Source of the DNA: Forficula auricularia
Taxonomy: Eukaryota; Arthropoda; Insecta; Dermaptera; Forficulidae
Direction of reading: 5' to 3'
DNA: 64,000 nucleotides
NCBI GenBank assembly: GCA_024734495.1
Contig: JALMQS010000102.1
Location: forward strand, 7,284,095 to 7,348,094
Positions 21,442 to 32,820 of the stretch are shown piece by piece. Every line of letters begins with the position of its first letter. Position 1 is the first letter of the stretch. Below the pieces are notes generated by a model. The model worked only from the letters and a program-made list of their open reading frames with translations, was not told the origin of the DNA and did not search any database. The position numbers and the translations under genes were made by a program.

Positions 21442-22409
21442 CAGGGGCGGATTTAGGTTAGATCCCGCTCTAGGCCCTGTCCAATGTGCCGCCCTTTTTC
21501 TAAGCAAAAGTGATTGTCAAAATTTTATGGCTAATTATCAAATATTCAAACTATCAAATATTATTTTAAAATATAACTGTTTATTGGGATTACATAAATT
21601 TTATTCACAAAAATAATTGATATTGGAGTGATACTTGAATGATAGAATAATGGAATTGGAATAATTATCGGAAAAGAGATTTTTTTATTTAATTAGTTTT
21701 TTCCTCTTATTAAAAACAAGGATTAAAAAGATGATCAAGGACAGTCGATGGTAGAGAAGTAATCTCCGAAGTCGAAGCTCAAATACAATGTATACATTAA
21801 TTTATGTAAAATAATTGATTTAATTGGTTCAAAAATAATTTCAAATATAAGTTACTAATTTAAATATAATTTTTCATAGTAAATACATTTTTCAATTAAC
21901 TTATGAGATCAATTTCTTCTTTTTAGTTAATATAATAAAGTTTGTATAAACCTCTTTGAGTTTTATTTCATTCACTGTGAAACTACACACCCTTTACTTT
22001 ATTAATTAATATCATGTTTCACCTAAAACCTACACCACTTTCTCTAAGTAAAATATTCTTTTTAGCTTTGATTTTCGCGAAAACGTCAATTTTATCGTCG
22101 TAATCAATTTCTTGCACTAATTTAGCCTCGATAGACAATAATACGAGTGCATTAAGTCTATCTTGATCCATACTTGCACGCAAATGGTTTTTTACCCTTT
22201 TCAGGGTGGAAAAAGATCTTTCTCCGTAACAATTTGTAGTAGGAATGCTTAACAAATTCTTAGTGCAATTCCGTCCAATAAAATTTACTAAAAACCTTCC
22301 ATCAATTTATAATAAAACAAATCCAAATCAATTTTTAATTTATAATTATCTCTGTCTTTTTGCCGCCCTAGACCCGGGCCTCACGGACCTAGGCCTAAAT
22401 CCACCACTG
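21442..22409 (-). mobile_element. Deleted hAT element with dimerisation-domain remnant
   Basis: The ends CAGGGGCGGATTTAGG and, inverted, CAGTGGTGGATTTAGG are typical hAT termini. Flanking 8-mers GGCATTAG (21434-21441) and GCCATTAG (22410-22417) form a duplication with one mismatch. The minus strand encodes the C-terminal hAT dimerisation segment at 22019-22255. The rest of the transposase is missing. The left third (about 21650-21840) carries a 190-bp unit also found twice in the Helitron at 3207-4332. Confidence 0.85.
22019..22255 (-). pseudogene. hAT transposase C-terminal dimerisation domain, fragment
   Basis: The 78-codon frame reads LSIPTTNCYGERSFSTLKRV, then KNHLRASMDQDRLNALVLLS and IEAKL. 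This is the conserved end of hAT transposases (NxxGERSFS.LK.IKN.LRS.M.Q.RL..L.LLSIE). The RNase H-like catalytic core and the BED finger are absent, so the gene is a remnant of an internally deleted element. It lies within the ends described at 21442-22409. Confidence 0.85.
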
Positions 22410-22851
22410 GCCATTAGTTCAAGAGATGCTTGAGAAAGAAAGTCTTTGTGCTATTTTTTTTATTCCATTAAGATTACATCCAAACAGCAGAGGGCAGCAC
22501 TTTATTGCAACGCCTGTATTTAGACAACCTGAACTGACAAAGATAGAGTTAATGTTAAATCCTTACGGCTTACCTAAATTCAACCAAAATATAGGTTTCG
22601 TTTCAGTGGGTGTTTTTTTATTTTAAAACAGCCTTAAAATAAATCCTATTAAGAAAATATTCATTTGTATTATACAATATAATTTATAACGAAGATTTTT
22701 TTACTTTACCAAGTCAAGTATTTTAATCGTGGATGAAAAAAAGTGTTGTTTTTTTTCGTTTTTTCAAAATATCTTAAAAACGACTCAAAATATTTTGATT
22801 CAAAAAATTGAAGAAAGCCATGGCGTTTCGGTCAACAAGATAACCCTAATA

Positions 22852-24127
22852 ACAGGTCATTCAATAAGTCCGTAGGATGACACATAGATGGCGTTACTAG
22901 AATTTTTCCATGTGATTTTTATTTAGTACTAACCTTCAAACGATACGTGTATAAATTTGACAGCAATCTGACTATTGATTCGTGAGTTATAGCATTATGG
23001 GTGAAGCAACTTTTGTTATTGAAAAAAATGGAAAAAAGTGAATTTCGAGTTTTAATAAAGCATTGCTTTTTGATGAAAAAAATACAGTTGAAACCAAACA
23101 ATGGCTTGATACACATTATCCGAAATCTGCTCCATCGAGACAAATGGTAGAGAAGTGGATTGCTGAATTTAAACGTGGCCGTACCAGCACAAATGATGCA
23201 GAGAGCAGTAGACGCCCAAATGAGGCTGTTATTCCAGAAAACATAAAAAATCCCACAAATTGGTTATGAACGATCGCAAATTGAAGGTGCACGAGCTAGC
23301 TGACATTGTAAAGATATCAGACGGTAGTGTTTTTACCATTTTACACGAACATTTGGGTATGCGAAAGCTCTGTGGAAAGTGGGTGCCGCGTGAGCTCACA
23401 GTCGACCAAAAAAAAGAACGAATCGATGCTTCAGAGAAGTATTTGGAGCTGTTAAACCGCAATAAAATGGAATTCTATCGTCGATATGTGACAATGGATG
23501 AGCCATGGCACACCAGAATCCAAAAGACAGTCAGCTGAGTGGACAGCAGTCGATGAGCCGAATGCAAAGCGAGCAAAGACGAAACAGCCGGCCGGTAAGG
23601 TGATGGCGTCTGTATTTTGGGATGCGAACGGAATAATATTCATTGACTATCTCCAAAAAGGAACCACCATCAACAGCGACTATTACTGTGCACTTTTGGA
23701 TCGATTGAAGGCTGAAATCGCAAAGAAACGGCCACATTTGAAAAAGAAAAAAGTGTTGTTTCACCAAGACAATGCACCGTGTCATAGATCGATGAAAACG
23801 ATGGCAAAATTGAATGAATTGGGCTTCAATTTGTTTACCCACCCACCATATTCTCTAGATTTAGCCCCCAGCGACTTTTTCCTGTTTTCAGATCTCAAGA
23901 GAATGCTTGCTGGAAAGAAATTTAAGTCCAATGATGAAGTAATCGCTGAAACTGTGGCCTATTTTGACGAGAAAGAGAAATCGTACTATAAAACTGGTAT
24001 CGAAAAGTTGGAAAATCGCTATAATCGTTGTAATGCCCTCGAAGGCAACTATATTGATTAATAAAATTGAGTTTTGCCAAAATTTCGTTTTTTCTTACTT
24101 ATCCTACGGACTTATTGTATGACCTAG
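22852..24127 (+). mobile_element. Full-length mariner element, inactive
   Basis: The element is 1276 bp between TA dinucleotides (22850-22851 and 24128-24129) inside a RepA copy. The inverted ends ACAGGTCATTCAATAAGTCC and CTAGGTCATACAATAAGTCC differ at few positions. This is the usual length for an intact mariner. Its transposase gene is broken (23028-24061). Confidence 0.9.
23028..24061 (+). pseudogene. Mariner transposase pseudogene, three frameshifts
   Basis: The start MEKSEFRVLIKHCF at 23028 is shifted after codon 16 by a missing A. It continues as NTVETKQWLDTHYPKSAPSR and shifts again near 23262 into MNDRKLKVHELADIVKISDG. A third shift follows VTMDEPWH, in a small deletion right after the first catalytic Asp. 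The last 188 codons are open, with HQDNAPCHRS (second Asp) and HPPYSLDLAPSDFFLF (third Asp). The usual SPD is SLD here, but the Asp is kept. It ends EGNYID at 24061. Motif style places it near the irritans-type mariners, by recollection only. Confidence 0.85.
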
Positions 24128-24379
24128 TAAGTGAATTTCAAAAAAATTATATTTTTCGAAATATTATTTGTTTTGTTAAAATATCTGTTAGTAAGTATGT
24201 ACCTTACTAAAATGAAATTTTACATGTACTTTTGGTGATTAGATTTTAGTTGAAATCGAACCAAAAATTAAGGTGGGCGGTTAAATAATTAAAATTATAA
24301 GATTTTCAAACTAAAAGAACGATAATTCGAAAAATTATTCTGAAAAAGTTTATTGAACGTAGGGCGAGTAACAAAAAAT

Positions 24380-24978
24380 AAAATAATTTGGAACGCGTTC
24401 TAAATATTAGTGAAAATGATTTCTCATCTTTAAACAAAACGGTTGTCAATTTTAATAATAATATTCAAAGATCAGAAACATTATATACTAATGTCCTTAA
24501 GCAACAAGTTAACTCAAATTCTGATTCTAAATCATCACCTTATTACAAGAATGTTAAAAATTAATGACGGATAAATCAATTAAAGTATTTTTAAATAAAA
24601 TTCTCAAAATTCTCAATTCGTTTTTGAAATCAAAAAATATAACAGATTTCATTAATACCCTTTATGGAGAAACGCTCTAATTTATTTGATTATAAACCAA
24701 TTGGAAGGCTAAGGGCTTAGGATTTAAATGTACCGAGTTAATTAATTTCTCAGAAAAATGTAACGCACATGTCTTGTGTATTAGGGAAGCTCTTCTTACC
24801 CCTTTAACAAAAATTTATCTACCTGGATATCCTATATAGAGAATATGCGGGGATGGTTTTAATCGGGGCATGCTATTAGCAATAAAAAATGAACTTGATC
24901 CTCTCGCCGTAGCTCTTACGGAAGACTTAGGTCATCTAGAATGTGTTGCTGCGGGGGCAGAATTATTATCGCTATTTA
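24380..24978 (+). pseudogene. Jockey-type LINE remnant: ORF1 end and endonuclease start
   Basis: Around 24760-24950 the frame reads REALLTPLTKIYLPGYPI, stop, RICGDGFNRGMLLAIKNELD and LGHLECVA. This is the ETWL...I.IPGY..YR.DR..G.GGG.LLA.K pattern of Jockey-group endonucleases. Upstream (24400-24560) a frame rich in N, S and K may be the ORF1 end. The gene is split here by the 3.2-kb element 24979-28210 and resumes at 28211. Removing the element and one copy of TTA joins RIIIAIYNSP, the expected Y.PP block. Confidence 0.7.
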
Positions 24979-25111
24979 GGGACCGTCCATAAATTACGTC
25001 ACACGGATTTCAAGATTTTTAGACTCCCCTCCCCCTGTGTCTCATTCTGTCATATTTTAATTGAGCCCCCCACCCTGTATTGTGATGTCACACTATCACT
25101 TTTATACGCTA

Positions 25112-26667
25112 CTAGCTGCGACGCCCGCCTTCGGTGGCCCTCTTGCTAGCCGGGGGGCTACGCTTCCTGAACCCCCCGAACCACTTCCGCACTCCCCCCC
25201 ACTCAACTACGAACACCCACGCACCCAGTTTTTAACCGACTTCAAAAAAGGAGGAGGTTCTCTATTCGATTGAATTTTTTTTTTTTTTTTTTTTTTTTTT
25301 TGTGCCTATGTTACCTCATATCTCCGCCAATTGTCAACCGATTTTGAAAATTTTTTTGCATTGGGTCCAGTCTAGCTTCCGATTGGTCCCATTTTTTTCG
25401 ATTTTTTCATAGGTATTAGACCTTTTTTATTAGGTTTGTTTAGGTTTGTTTAGACCTAACCTCTTTGTTTATGAACCGATTTCGATGGTTCTTTTTTTAT
25501 CCGAAAGGGGGTGTCTTAGGGATGGTGTCATATTAATTTGGTCAAGTTCTGATGATATAATCACTATTAATAACATCACTAAAGAAAAAATAAAAATTTT
25601 TAAGAAAAAAATAAAAACCGACTTCAAAAAATTAAATGCAACAAATATAAAAATACACTAAAAGGTATAAAATAATTATTATCTTATTTAGTTACAACTA
25701 AACGACGAAATATTAACACGAAATTACTTTTGAAGTTGGTGCCAAACATATACCTTTTATGAATCGCACTCGACGGATACTTACTTTGGTACGTTTGAGC
25801 GGGTTTCGCTACGCTTATAGTGCATAGTTTTGTTTGGCACCGACTCTAAAGCGAATTTCGTGTTCTATATTTAAATCGTTTAGTGCAGCTAAATAGATAT
25901 TCACTATTTTTCATACGCTTTTAGTGTATTTTTTTACACTATGCATAACAAACACGCAGCAGTCAGTTTTTATTTTTCTTAAAAAAATTTTTTTATTGCA
26001 TTTTTAGCTCCCTAGAGGCTCACAGATAATGTATATAAAATGTGGTTGAGTTTGGTCCAGGGTCAACAATTTTCACTTTTTGACCCCCACCCATTTTGGG
26101 TGGTTAGTTTTTACATTTCTATTCTTCTAGTGGCTATGTATAGCAAATTTGGTTGAGTTTGGTCTAAGGTCAAGAAAGTTACGAAGCCTTTTGTGTTTTA
26201 GACCACAAAATCAAAAATCACCCATTTTTCAGTTCAGGAATCAAATTTCAAAAAATAAAAAATCTTCCAGATATTTGGTATTAATAAACCTATGTATCAA
26301 ATTTGAATGCTAAAACTTAAAAACTCGAGGAGATAACTTTAAAAATTTATCCCAAAATGACTATATCTCCCTTTCGGGGACAAATATAGCAAAATATTGA
26401 AAAATGTTTTTTTTTTGTATTTCAATGCTTCATCTTTCTAAACTAAACCCATATCTATTCTGGTTTAAGAGATTTTGAAAAACTCTGAAAACAAATTTTG
26501 GGGCCCTTTTCCCCATTTAGGGTTCGAATTTTCAAAAAATCCCTTCTTAGCACACCCATAAATCGTTTAAAGAATATACACTCCAAATTTCATCTTTCTA
26601 GGCGGCTTAGGCTGTGTGTTGATTATGAATGAAACATCACCTTCTCTTTTTATTATATATATTAAGA
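25112..26667 (-). mobile_element. Non-autonomous Helitron nested in the PIF-like element
   Basis: On the minus strand it starts TCTTAATATATATAATAAAA at 26667 after an A. It ends with the GGCGGGCGTCGCAGCTAG segment at 25112, followed by T. A hairpin-capable GCCACCGAAGGCGGGC lies just before the end. TC...CTAG inserted between A and T is the Helitron rule. The interior carries a RepB copy and RepH units. There is no Rep/helicase. Confidence 0.7.
25231..25990 (+). repeat. RepB copy within the Helitron
   Basis: It starts AACCGACTTCAAAAAAGGAG, passes GCATTGGGTCCAGTCTAGCT and ACCTCTTTGTTTATGAACCG, and ends in the foldback part (AACCGACTTC at 25616, mirrored by GTTTGGCACCGACTC and GTCAGTTTTTATT). 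The last arm is more diverged than in other copies. Confidence 0.75.
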
Positions 26668-26897
26668 TTAGAAAAGCTGTCTGTTTCATAAACTACTATT
26701 TCTAATCATTGATCGATTGATCTTTCAAAGATTTATTATTTCCATTTTAAAAGAGTGGTACACTTTACAAATGTTTGCTGAAATAATATTATGGAAGTTC
26801 GATCTCAAGTAACTCGGGTCATACCGATTCGATCTCTCTTATTCAAAAGTAAAACAAAGACTTAAACTACAGAATTAAAATGTATCTATGTTTTTAT

Positions 26898-26944
26898 TCA
26901 AATCCGTTTCGGAGGTTTATTCCTTCCTTCTTCAGGGTTTTGAA
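26898..26944 (-). ncRNA. Hammerhead-like motif, long stem I
   Basis: The minus strand has TTCAAAACC, CTGAAGA, A, stem II (GGA-A-GG with CCTCC), GAAACG and GATTTGAA. Stem I pairs TTCAAAACC with GGATTTGAA at eight of nine positions. The bases between GAAAC and stem I are shortened compared with GAAACGTC, so cleavage is doubtful. It faces a second copy at 27054. Confidence 0.4.
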
Positions 26945-27053
26945 AGGTCAGTGAAGGAAATATAACGTGACACTCCCGTCTGTCTTCTCTCTCAGTGGCA
27001 GTAAAAATATTGTACAATTTTTCATTATCAGCAGAAATTTCGTGTCGTGACCT

Positions 27054-27105
27054 TTCAAAACCCTGAAGAATAAGGGAAGTAACTTTCGAAACGTCGGCTT
27101 AGAAT
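27054..27105 (+). ncRNA. Hammerhead-like motif
   Basis: TTCAAAACC, CTGAAGA, an A-rich stem II region with GAAG and CTTTC, GAAACGTC, GGCTTAG. The core and the GTC site are intact. Stem I has CC/GG and AA/TT around a mismatch. It is the inverted partner of 26898-26944, about 105 bp away. Confidence 0.35.
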
Positions 27106-27603
27106 AAAAAGATAGATATATTTTTTTGAACTTTGAACTGCCTCATCAAAATCCATTCTATAATTTATTAATTGTAATTTTTTAAATTTTTGGAACGAAG
27201 TTCCTTTACGAGGCTTGCGGTAGGAGCTAACTGGCAAAAATTGTAGCGTAACGGAAATGCCCACTCCAGGTGACCTGACTCAATGAAGAGGATATAAGAG
27301 AGAATTTTTTTTTCCTCGAGGGTAGGTGGAAATCTTCACAAAAAAAGACACTGCTTGGCCCGTACCCAGCAGAGTGGGTTTCCTACCCACTAAAACCACC
27401 TCCGTATATCGCCCCCATCCTACGGAACGACCGTTTTATATATGCTTTTAATTTCTTTTCTATACAACGTCTATTTTAATAAATAGTTTATTTTCAAATA
27501 TTGCGTTGTAATATATTGCTAATTGCTAATCATTCGAAAATTAAGAATCATATTTTATATAAATAACTTTAATATTATCTAAAAAATATTCGAGTTAATA
27601 AAA

Positions 27604-28014
27604 TACGGCCAAAAATTTTATCCCCTTAAAAAATCACACTCCATAAATAATTATATAACTTTAACATTATTTTCTTGAATAAATTAAATATTTAAAATCA
27701 AAATGTAGCATAAAATTATTATCTTTAGTTTTTAAAGTTGAGAATTATTTAAATAACGCTATATGAAATTAATATTATTTAAAAATTTTACATTATCTAA
27801 TCAAAATATTACTACTTTATGAATAAAATGGAATTTTTTTTTAGTTTTTTTATTCAGGATTTTGGATTTAAATATTTTTGTATTACCCGTTTGGCTGAGC
27901 ACATTTTGATTTTCAATATTTAATATATTCAAGAAAATAATGGATACAATTATTAATAATAGCCATTATTTATGGAGTGCTATTTTTTAAAGGGGATAAC
28001 ATTTTTGGCCATTA
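27604..28014. repeat. Foldback MITE of about 410 bp
   Basis: CGGCCAAAAATTTTATCCCC...CACTCCATAAATAA is mirrored by TTATTTATGGAGTGCTATTT...GGGGATAACATTTTTGGCC. The AT-rich interior has no coding content. Confidence 0.7.
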
Positions 28015-28210
28015 ATTCTAATATTTTTAAAATAACTTAAGAAACTTCATTTCTGACGGGGGTCCCCAGACCGCACACGTTTGAATTTTTAATTTGACTT
28101 TTGTGACATCACAATTTCTAAGACCCCCGGGCCCACCACTATCACATTTTCTCACAAATCTGAGATGCGTCCTCCTTCCCTAATGTGTGACGTAATTTAT
28201 GGACGGCCCC

Positions 28211-28461
28211 TTACAATTCTCCCACAAACCTAAGACAATTTTATTAAAAACCAAATCTCTCACTTCTTTATTTAGAACTGGATCGAAAGTAATTTTAACA
28301 GAAGATATAAACGCTAGACATAATTTTTGGAATCGTCGTTCTTCAAAATATCTAAATATATTACAAATTGAATGTATTTATAGAATATCAACAAATATTT
28401 GGTTATTAAATCAATTTATAAATACATCCAATGATGTTTGTCCTAGAGGTACAAATCAATA
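28211..28461 (+). pseudogene. Jockey-type LINE remnant: endonuclease continuation
   Basis: This resumes the frame broken at 24978: YNSP, then SLFRTGSKVILTEDINARHN and FWNRRSS. It matches the (V/I)I.GD(F/L)NA.H..W.SR block of the endonuclease, with the usual GD changed to ED and a TAA shortly before it. The frame stops at 28459. Later LINE sequence was not found, though frames to 28819 could be decayed parts. Confidence 0.65.
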
Positions 28462-28486
28462 AACCTACCTATAGAATCCAAATACA

Positions 28487-28502
28487 CACACACACACACA
28501 CT
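28487..28502. repeat. (CA)n microsatellite
   Basis: Eight CA dinucleotides occur in a row, ending in CTCATAACACC. Confidence 0.85.
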
Positions 28503-28929
28503 CATAACACCAACAACTTGTTTTGTTTCTTGTTCGACCTTATATTGCCTGACAAGATTCAATGTTCAAAGGGCTGGCTGGCTTCCTACACAAACGCCAA
28601 CAGAAATTTTTTATTTATTTTATTTTTTTTTTATCCTGCCGGTTTTTCTTCCAAATCCCAATCACAAGACTTCATCCACCACCCATCATTCCTTTCCACA
28701 GCTTCTCTTTCTTAGAGGCCTTAGTACAACATGAAATTATAAATCCTTTGGACCTCTTTGATATATTTCTATTGATTCATGAAAGAATTCAAATCTTAAA
28801 TAAAGAAAAAAAGATATAAAAAAATATAGCCATTATAGAATTGGTTCAAAAGACTCTCTTGGGAAAAAATCAATGATCGTTTCAAGAAACTACCTATATA
28901 TACTAAAAACAAGTATGTATATTTATATT

Positions 28930-29085
28930 CGAGGGGTGAACCGCGATTGGAATTAGGTGTACACCGTCTTTGGAATTATTTTGGAATTCATTAGATAATC
29001 TATTGTCATCTATTGTCTTCTACTTGTAAATGAAAGTGGAAGTGGAAGTAGGTGAATATGATTTTAGGTCACGGTTCACCCCTCG
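28930..29085. mobile_element. 156-bp MITE with 8-bp target duplication
   Basis: The ends CGAGGGGTGAACCGCGA and, inverted, CGAGGGGTGAACCGTGA lie between two copies of TTTATATT (28922-28929 and 29086-29093). An 8-bp duplication fits hAT or P-type elements. Confidence 0.75.
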
Positions 29086-29188
29086 TTTATATTTAAACAA
29101 TTTTTCTATAAGGACCGTGGGTCACGACTTTAGCGCCAACTGGCGAGGAAAATGTAAGCTTTGCGAAATGATTTATTAAACGTCTACT

Positions 29189-29682
29189 CAGTGGCGGATT
29201 TTCTATTAGGCTAAGTAGGCTGAAACCTACGGTAGCAAATTTTCGACGGATACCTAATTTAATTAGATTTCATTGATATACTCTCAATCATATAAATCCT
29301 ATTTATGTTTATTTTATAATTTTAATAGAGTTTAATTTTTTTACTTTCTATTTCCTGTGTTTTGTATCCAATTTTAGATTTATTTTAGATGATTTACCTT
29401 AGTAAATATTCATAGCTAACAGGAGAATTACAAGGTAAACGGCTTCTAGAAAGGCTGAAAAATGTGCCAAAATCTTAGCTTTCTAACAAGAATAGGCAAG
29501 GCGGACTTTGGCTAATTGATTCGAACTATTTATATACATGTATTAAATATATTTTATGTTTTTACAGTAGGGGCCCGAAATAAAGATTTTGCCTGGGCCC
29601 AAAAGTTTAAATTCGCCCTGATAACTAGGAGGCAAAAATATTTCGGCAAAGATACAGTGGGAAAATCATAAATCTGCCACTG
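29189..29682. mobile_element. 494-bp hAT MITE
   Basis: A perfect 8-bp duplication, CGTCTACT, lies at 29181-29188 and 29683-29690. The ends are CAGTGGCGGATTTTC and, inverted, CAGTGGCAGATTTATG. There is no coding frame, so it depends on another hAT for movement. Confidence 0.85.
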
Positions 29683-29699
29683 CGTCTACTTTAATACAA

Positions 29700-30480
29700 T
29701 ATTTGCCCCAATTCTACCAAAATAATTTGAATAAATAAACACAAGAGAGCGCTACACTTCAGCTTGCCTCTATGTTTAACGGACGATCCCTATTACTTAC
29801 AACAAATATAAAAAAATAAATACATACAACTTGTAAGTTTCAAGTTTGTATCTTATAACGATATATAAATTTCATGATTCGAAGAAAATGGCTACCTTTT
29901 GTGATAATGGCAGTCAGGGGAAATGGCAACTATTTTTATCATTTAGAATAGACAAAGATCTTTGGTTTTGATACATAATTTGTGAATTATGGGCTTATCA
30001 GGTAAGTTCCGGATGGGATAGTGCTGAAGGCTTCAAATGTTCCTTCTGCAATAAGACATAGACCTCTTTTTCTAAGGGCCTCTACATCTCCCCTTATAGC
30101 CCTCTGATCCTCCCACACATGACCCGGATGAGTGGCTCAAGGTGTGCCTACAGCAGAACGGTATAAGAACCAATATACTATAATATGTTAGATTAACTAT
30201 TTTTTGCTGTAGTTACTATACTAACCTCATTTTTATAAATTCATTTAATTTATTGAAACATAGGCCTAATAATAAGGTTATAATTTTATAAAGTAAACGA
30301 TGAACAGAGGGTTTTAATTATTTTTTACTTTATCTTTAGTTTTAAGCTATTATTTTATGTGGATTTAAATAGTGACAGGCATTACCCCGATTTAGGGGAA
30401 ATGACAGTCAAAACATGCAGTTTTGTTCAGAATATTTTTATAAAAAAAAGAAAAATATATTAAAATGTTTTAAAAACTTA
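29700..30480. other. No recognised gene or element
   Basis: AT-rich sequence. Nothing beyond chance short frames was seen. Confidence 0.4.
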
Positions 30481-30481
30481 T

Positions 30482-30672
30482 TTTTTGTTAAGGGAGAATG
30501 GTGTAGGTTCTTGGTGAAACATTAAATAAAAATAAAGAATTTTTTGAAAATTTTTTTTATAAAAAACACTGTGTTCTTTGTGAACTCCTGAAGATGGTCT
30601 TATACCCCGAAATATATATTGAGAAGCATCTGATCTTTTATTGATGTGAAACCTACCTAGTATTTTTTTAAT
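30482..30672 (+). mobile_element. RepE copy with hammerhead-like core
   Basis: It starts AAGGGAGAATGGTGTAGGTT and CTTGGTGAAACATT, contains the core at 30581-30623, and ends GATGTGAAACCTACCTAG. It has the same plan as 40951-41181. Confidence 0.6.
30581..30634 (+). ncRNA. Hammerhead-like motif, RepE type
   Basis: CTC (stem I), CTGAAGA, T, stem II (GGT with ACC plus CC), GAAA, then TATATAT giving an A-T closed stem III, T at the cleavage position, then GAG pairing with CTC. Stem I is only three pairs. Confidence 0.35.
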
Positions 30673-30679
30673 TGAAAAT

Positions 30680-31360
30680 TTCTTTAAAAAGTTCCAAAAA
30701 AAATTTCCAAAAATTTTCTTTACTTTGTTTTAAAAACGTTACTAAAAACTAAAAAGTATTCGTAATTAGTTTTATCAGAGTTTAACAAACATGCAGATCA
30801 GACATGATAAGTCAAAAAGTCCTTAGATGACTTCCATTACCCAGTCTCCCTTAATTTTATTTTTCCATGAATATAATTTTCGATGTTAGATATTCAAATA
30901 CATTTGATTATTATTCAGGAGCAGCAGAGCAGAATGTAAACCAATAATTGTAATCATTGACTATGTTTGGAACGAAGCATGTGGTTTGGTGGATACTCCT
31001 AGTCTTATTAGAAAGTAACCTTGTTAATTGGCATTTAATTGAGCGAAGATAATAAACGAGGGATTAGTAGAGATCCTCGCTGTTGCTCTTCGCCTCGGGT
31101 ATTAAAAAATTTCTTTAATGCGATTGAAAATAAATTTCAATTTCAGCCAATATTCTAGCTTGTAGGTCGAGTTAACATTCAAGAAGAAAATTACCTTCAT
31201 CATTCCTAAATTTAAATAATCCTAGTGCATCTAGCAAATTCAATTTTATTTATATTTAAAGTTTAATCAAAGACCACTTTTTTTTTTTTACGCAAATCTA
31301 GTTCAAAAATTTAAAAAAAATACAAGAGATCGAACTTGTATAATTATGTGGTTGCATTTT
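30680..31360. other. No recognised gene or element
   Basis: AT-rich sequence without element ends or convincing frames. Confidence 0.4.
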
Positions 31361-31368
31361 TTTTACTT

Positions 31369-32205
31369 TACCATACAGGGTATGGTCAAGTATTGTAATC
31401 GTGCATGAAAAAAGTGTTTTTTTTCATCTTTTTTTCGATATATCTCAAAAACGGCTGAAACTATTTTGATTAAAAAAATTGAGCGAAACCATGGCATTTC
31501 GCTCTACAAAAAAGCCCAAATAAGTCAACATCGAAAAAATTATATTTTTCGAGATAATAATAGTTTTGTCAAAATGTCTGTTAGTCTGTCTGGTTGTCTG
31601 TTGTCTGTGCGTTAACAAATTTTTGTGGACGTTCTAGCTTAAAAACTAGTGTGAATATCAAAACCAAATTTCACATGTAGTTTTGGTGTATTGAGATTAA
31701 GAGCTGATTAGATTTTGGTGCATATCGACCCAAAATTAGGGGGGAGGGGGGTTAAAATTTAAAATTATATATTTTCAAACTAAAAAAACAAGAAAAATGA
31801 AATATACTATAAAATGAACCTATAATAATGAAAATATTTTTTTCTGGCGCCAAAATTAGGGGGGGGGGGGGGGTCAAAAATAAAAATCTAGGCCATTTGA
31901 GCCAACTCAACCAAATTTTGTATACATAGTCAGTGGGCCCCTAGAAAACTAAAAATGCAAAAACAAACCTCCCGAAATGGGGGGGGGGGAGGTCAAAAAT
32001 GAAAATCTAGGCACTTGGACGAAACTCAATAAAATTTTGTATACATAATCAGTCGGCTACCAGAAGAGTAAAAAAGCAAAACTAACCCCACGAAATGTGG
32101 AGGGGGGGGGGGGGATGAAAATCTATGCCCTTGTATCAAAGTCAACCAGAAGCGTATGGTAAAGTTAAGTGGATGGCCACATCAAAAAGTGTCAATTTTT
32201 TTTCT
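31369..32205. repeat. RepA copy, reverse orientation
   Basis: It runs from TACTTTACCATACAGGGTAT to GCGTATGGTAAAGTTAAGTG and TGGCCACATCA. Three RepH units with G tracts of up to 14 lie at 31840-32150. Confidence 0.8.
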
Positions 32206-32815
32206 CTAGAAAGAAATCAACTAAATTTAAATTTGTCTTGAATTATTTATTCTAAAAATATCCGACCAAGTTTAGTTTAAACCTAAGTCAAATAATGTAA
32301 GCCAGTGAAAAATATGAACCAATTTATTTTTAAATTTATACTTATGCCCTAAGTAGTTTAATTGAAAAAAATCAGATATTTCTTTTCAACGACTCTTGAA
32401 CAAGTGTTAGTTCTTTCTAATGTATGTAATTTCTGAGTCACTCTACCTCTAAACTAAAAATAATTTCGAAAAAGAAAAATTATTTTTAGTATCTAGTTAT
32501 ATTTAAAAATTATATTTGGTTAGCAGTGCTCACAGAAACTTTGTATAAAATGGGGGTTAAAATCAGAAATTCTTCCCAAGGCAATTTTTATAATATATAA
32601 ATATATTTTATTTAGTAAAATTGGAACTAAAAAGTGAAGACATTTTCAAGGCTAGGATTTCGAGGCGATTTTTTTAAATGTTTTTTTGTTTCTTTTAGCT
32701 TTAAGTTCTAAAGCTAGAAAGCTCAAGATCTCTGATGAGATATATTCGCTTCAGAAATACAAACATTTCAGTTTCTGAACGAACTTTTTACGAACTTTCG
32801 TTTTTGAGTTATATA
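32206..32815. other. No recognised gene or element
   Basis: AT-rich, unrecognised. Confidence 0.4.
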
Positions 32816-32820
32816 GTTGA

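Larger units (their letters stand above)
22697..24290. repeat. RepA copy split by a mariner
   Basis: RepA (reverse) starts at TTTTTTACTTTACCA, reaches GCCATGGCGTTTCGGTCAAC and CCCTAA, is interrupted at a TA by the element 22852-24127, and resumes with ATTATATTTTTCGAAATATT. It fades at about 24290, before the RepH units. Confidence 0.75.
24979..28210. mobile_element. PIF/Harbinger-like element with TTA target duplication
   Basis: The ends GGGACCGTCCATAAATTACG and, inverted, GGGGCCGTCCATAAATTACG match over at least 26 bases with one difference. TTA flanks both sides (24976-24978 and 28211-28213), fitting the TWA duplication of PIF/Harbinger elements. Deleting one TTA with the element rejoins a LINE endonuclease frame, which confirms both edges. 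No transposase is readable. The interior has been filled by a Helitron (25112-26667), hammerhead-like motifs and a foldback. Confidence 0.75.
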
